Below are positions 14,063-14,867 of a stretch of 14,867 bases of DNA, piece after piece; position 1 is the first letter of the stretch, and every line of letters begins with the position of its first letter. The stretch covers positions 1 to 14,867 of the forward strand of contig JANQSX010000230.1 of assembly GCA_028279085.1 (NCBI GenBank), written 5' to 3'. The position numbers and the translations under genes are program-made. The notes under the pieces are model-generated. The model saw nothing but the letters and a program-made list of their open reading frames with translations. It made no database searches and was not told the origin of the DNA. The DNA is from Bdellovibrionales bacterium. GTDB taxonomy: Bacteria; Bdellovibrionota; Bdellovibrionia; Bdellovibrionales; UBA1609.

Positions 14063-14867
14063 ATGAAAATAGAAAATAAAATTCCAATGAGAGTGGATCT
14101 GGCCGGAGGATTCTTGGATATATGGCCTGTCCATGCTCTCATACAAGATTGTTTTGTAGTTAATTTTTCTATCCCTGTTTTTACTTCCGCTTCTTTTAAG
14201 TTAAACTCAAATAGCCATAAGGATTTTAAAAATAAAGAGAAAAAAATAGTTATTGAAGTTTCTTCTCTATCAGGTGTTTATAAAGAATCTTTTATTGATT
14301 GGAATAGTGTACGGAAAGAGTCAAGGGCAGAACTCAATCTATTCCAAAAACATTTGGAATATTGGAAGGAACATCTAAATGATAAAATAAATAACATTTC
14401 CATTTGTTTAAAATCGGAATCCCCAATCGGCGCCGGTTTAGGAGGCAGTTCCAGTCTTTGTGTGAATTTAGCAAAGTGTTTTTCTTCTATATTTAAAAAG
14501 CAAATGACAAAACATCAATTGTTGATGCTTTGTAGGGATATAGAAACGTCTCTTTTACATGCACCAGCAGGTATTCAAGATTATATCCCTGCTTTAGAAG
14601 CTGAACCTAACTTTATTTATATTATTGAATGCACTCCTTTCGGTCCTCACTGGAAGAGAAAAAAAGCACCGATATCTTTTTTTACAGATCATCTTTTATT
14701 GGTGGATACAGGAAAACCCCATCACTCCGGTAACAATAACTGGGAGATTTTAAAAAAGGTCATTGAAAAAAAAGATAAGCCTCTTTTACATGGATTAAAT
14801 CAACTAAGGGATAATGCTTTAAATATAGTAGATGTGTGTGAAAAAGAAAATTGGGAAGATTTACTTA
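14063..14867 (+). CDS. GHMP-family sugar kinase, 3' end outside the window
   Basis: From the ATG at 14063 the frame stays open for 268 codons to the window end. Three GHMP kinase motifs are visible. RVDLAGGFLDIWP near the N-terminus is the substrate-binding segment seen in heptose-7-phosphate kinases and fucokinases. PIGAGLGGSSS from Pro121 is the ATP phosphate loop. PAGIQDY contains Asp173, placed like the catalytic Asp of galactokinase. A later TGKPHHSGNNNW (about 218-229) resembles the conserved sugar-kinase strand near the active site. The protein should phosphorylate a sugar or sugar phosphate in the cytosol, possibly for surface polysaccharide precursors; the substrate is not determined. 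It starts 40 bases after the DUF4340 gene with no terminator between, so it probably belongs to the same transcript. The ribosome site is weak, and an AT-only hairpin (14035-14042 with 14057-14064) could cover the start. Confidence 0.85.
   Translation, partial: MKIENKIPMRVDLAGGFLDIWPVHALIQDCFVVNFSIPVFTSASFKLNSNSHKDFKNKEKKIVIEVSSLSGVYKESFIDWNSVRKESRAELNLFQKHLEYWKEHLNDKINNISICLKSESPIGAGLGGSSSLCVNLAKCFSSIFKKQMTKHQLLMLCRDIETSLLHAPAGIQDYIPALEAEPNFIYIIECTPFGPHWKRKKAPISFFTDHLLLVDTGKPHHSGNNNWEILKKVIEKKDKPLLHGLNQLRDNALNIVDVCEKENWEDLL

Overview
The window is AT-rich Gram-negative DNA (about one third G+C by eye). Every gene I can support is on the + strand. The cell clearly has an outer membrane: there are three lipobox proteins, a TolC-type outer-membrane channel, an RND pump and an MltD-type lytic transglycosylase. 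A GldA/GldF/GldG-like ABC set followed by a DUF4340 protein, in a low-GC, lipoprotein-rich setting, would fit Bdellovibrionota, a spirochaete such as a leptospire relative, or another deep-branching group. I cannot fix the taxon from sequence alone. I see no tRNA, rRNA, CRISPR array, insertion sequence or integrase.

Layout. (1) 1-2275 holds small, loosely spaced genes: a tail-anchored double zinc-ribbon protein, a short lipoprotein behind a good sigma70-type promoter, a secreted four-cysteine protein and a VOC (glyoxalase-fold) protein. (2) 2384-6893 is a two-gene export operon: an RND permease with its own promoter, then a TolC-family channel that abuts it. No periplasmic adaptor gene lies next to them. 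(3) 6894-7105 is a 212-base intergenic region with phased A-tracts and a clear intrinsic terminator; a possible promoter overlaps the terminator. (4) 7106-9158 holds an MltD-like murein transglycosylase lipoprotein with three clear LysM repeats, then a four-cysteine lipoprotein. The latter is evidently a paralogue of the secreted protein at 1392-1847. (5) 9241-14867 is a tightly packed operon: ABC ATPase, ABC-2 permease, GldG-like protein and DUF4340 protein, joined by 1- or 4-base overlaps. A GHMP-family sugar kinase follows 40 bases later and runs off the window end.

How the genes may work together: most act in or on the envelope (efflux, murein cleavage, lipoproteins, an ABC machine with large extracytoplasmic parts). 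The ABC operon is the most coherent unit. Its substrate is unknown, and the link to the sugar kinase rests only on position.

I found no convincing new defence or mobile system. The signals most worth a second look are a strong excess of the tetramer CCGG across the coding sequence, the paralogous four-cysteine pair, the adaptor-less RND/TolC operon and the regulatory region before the transglycosylase gene.
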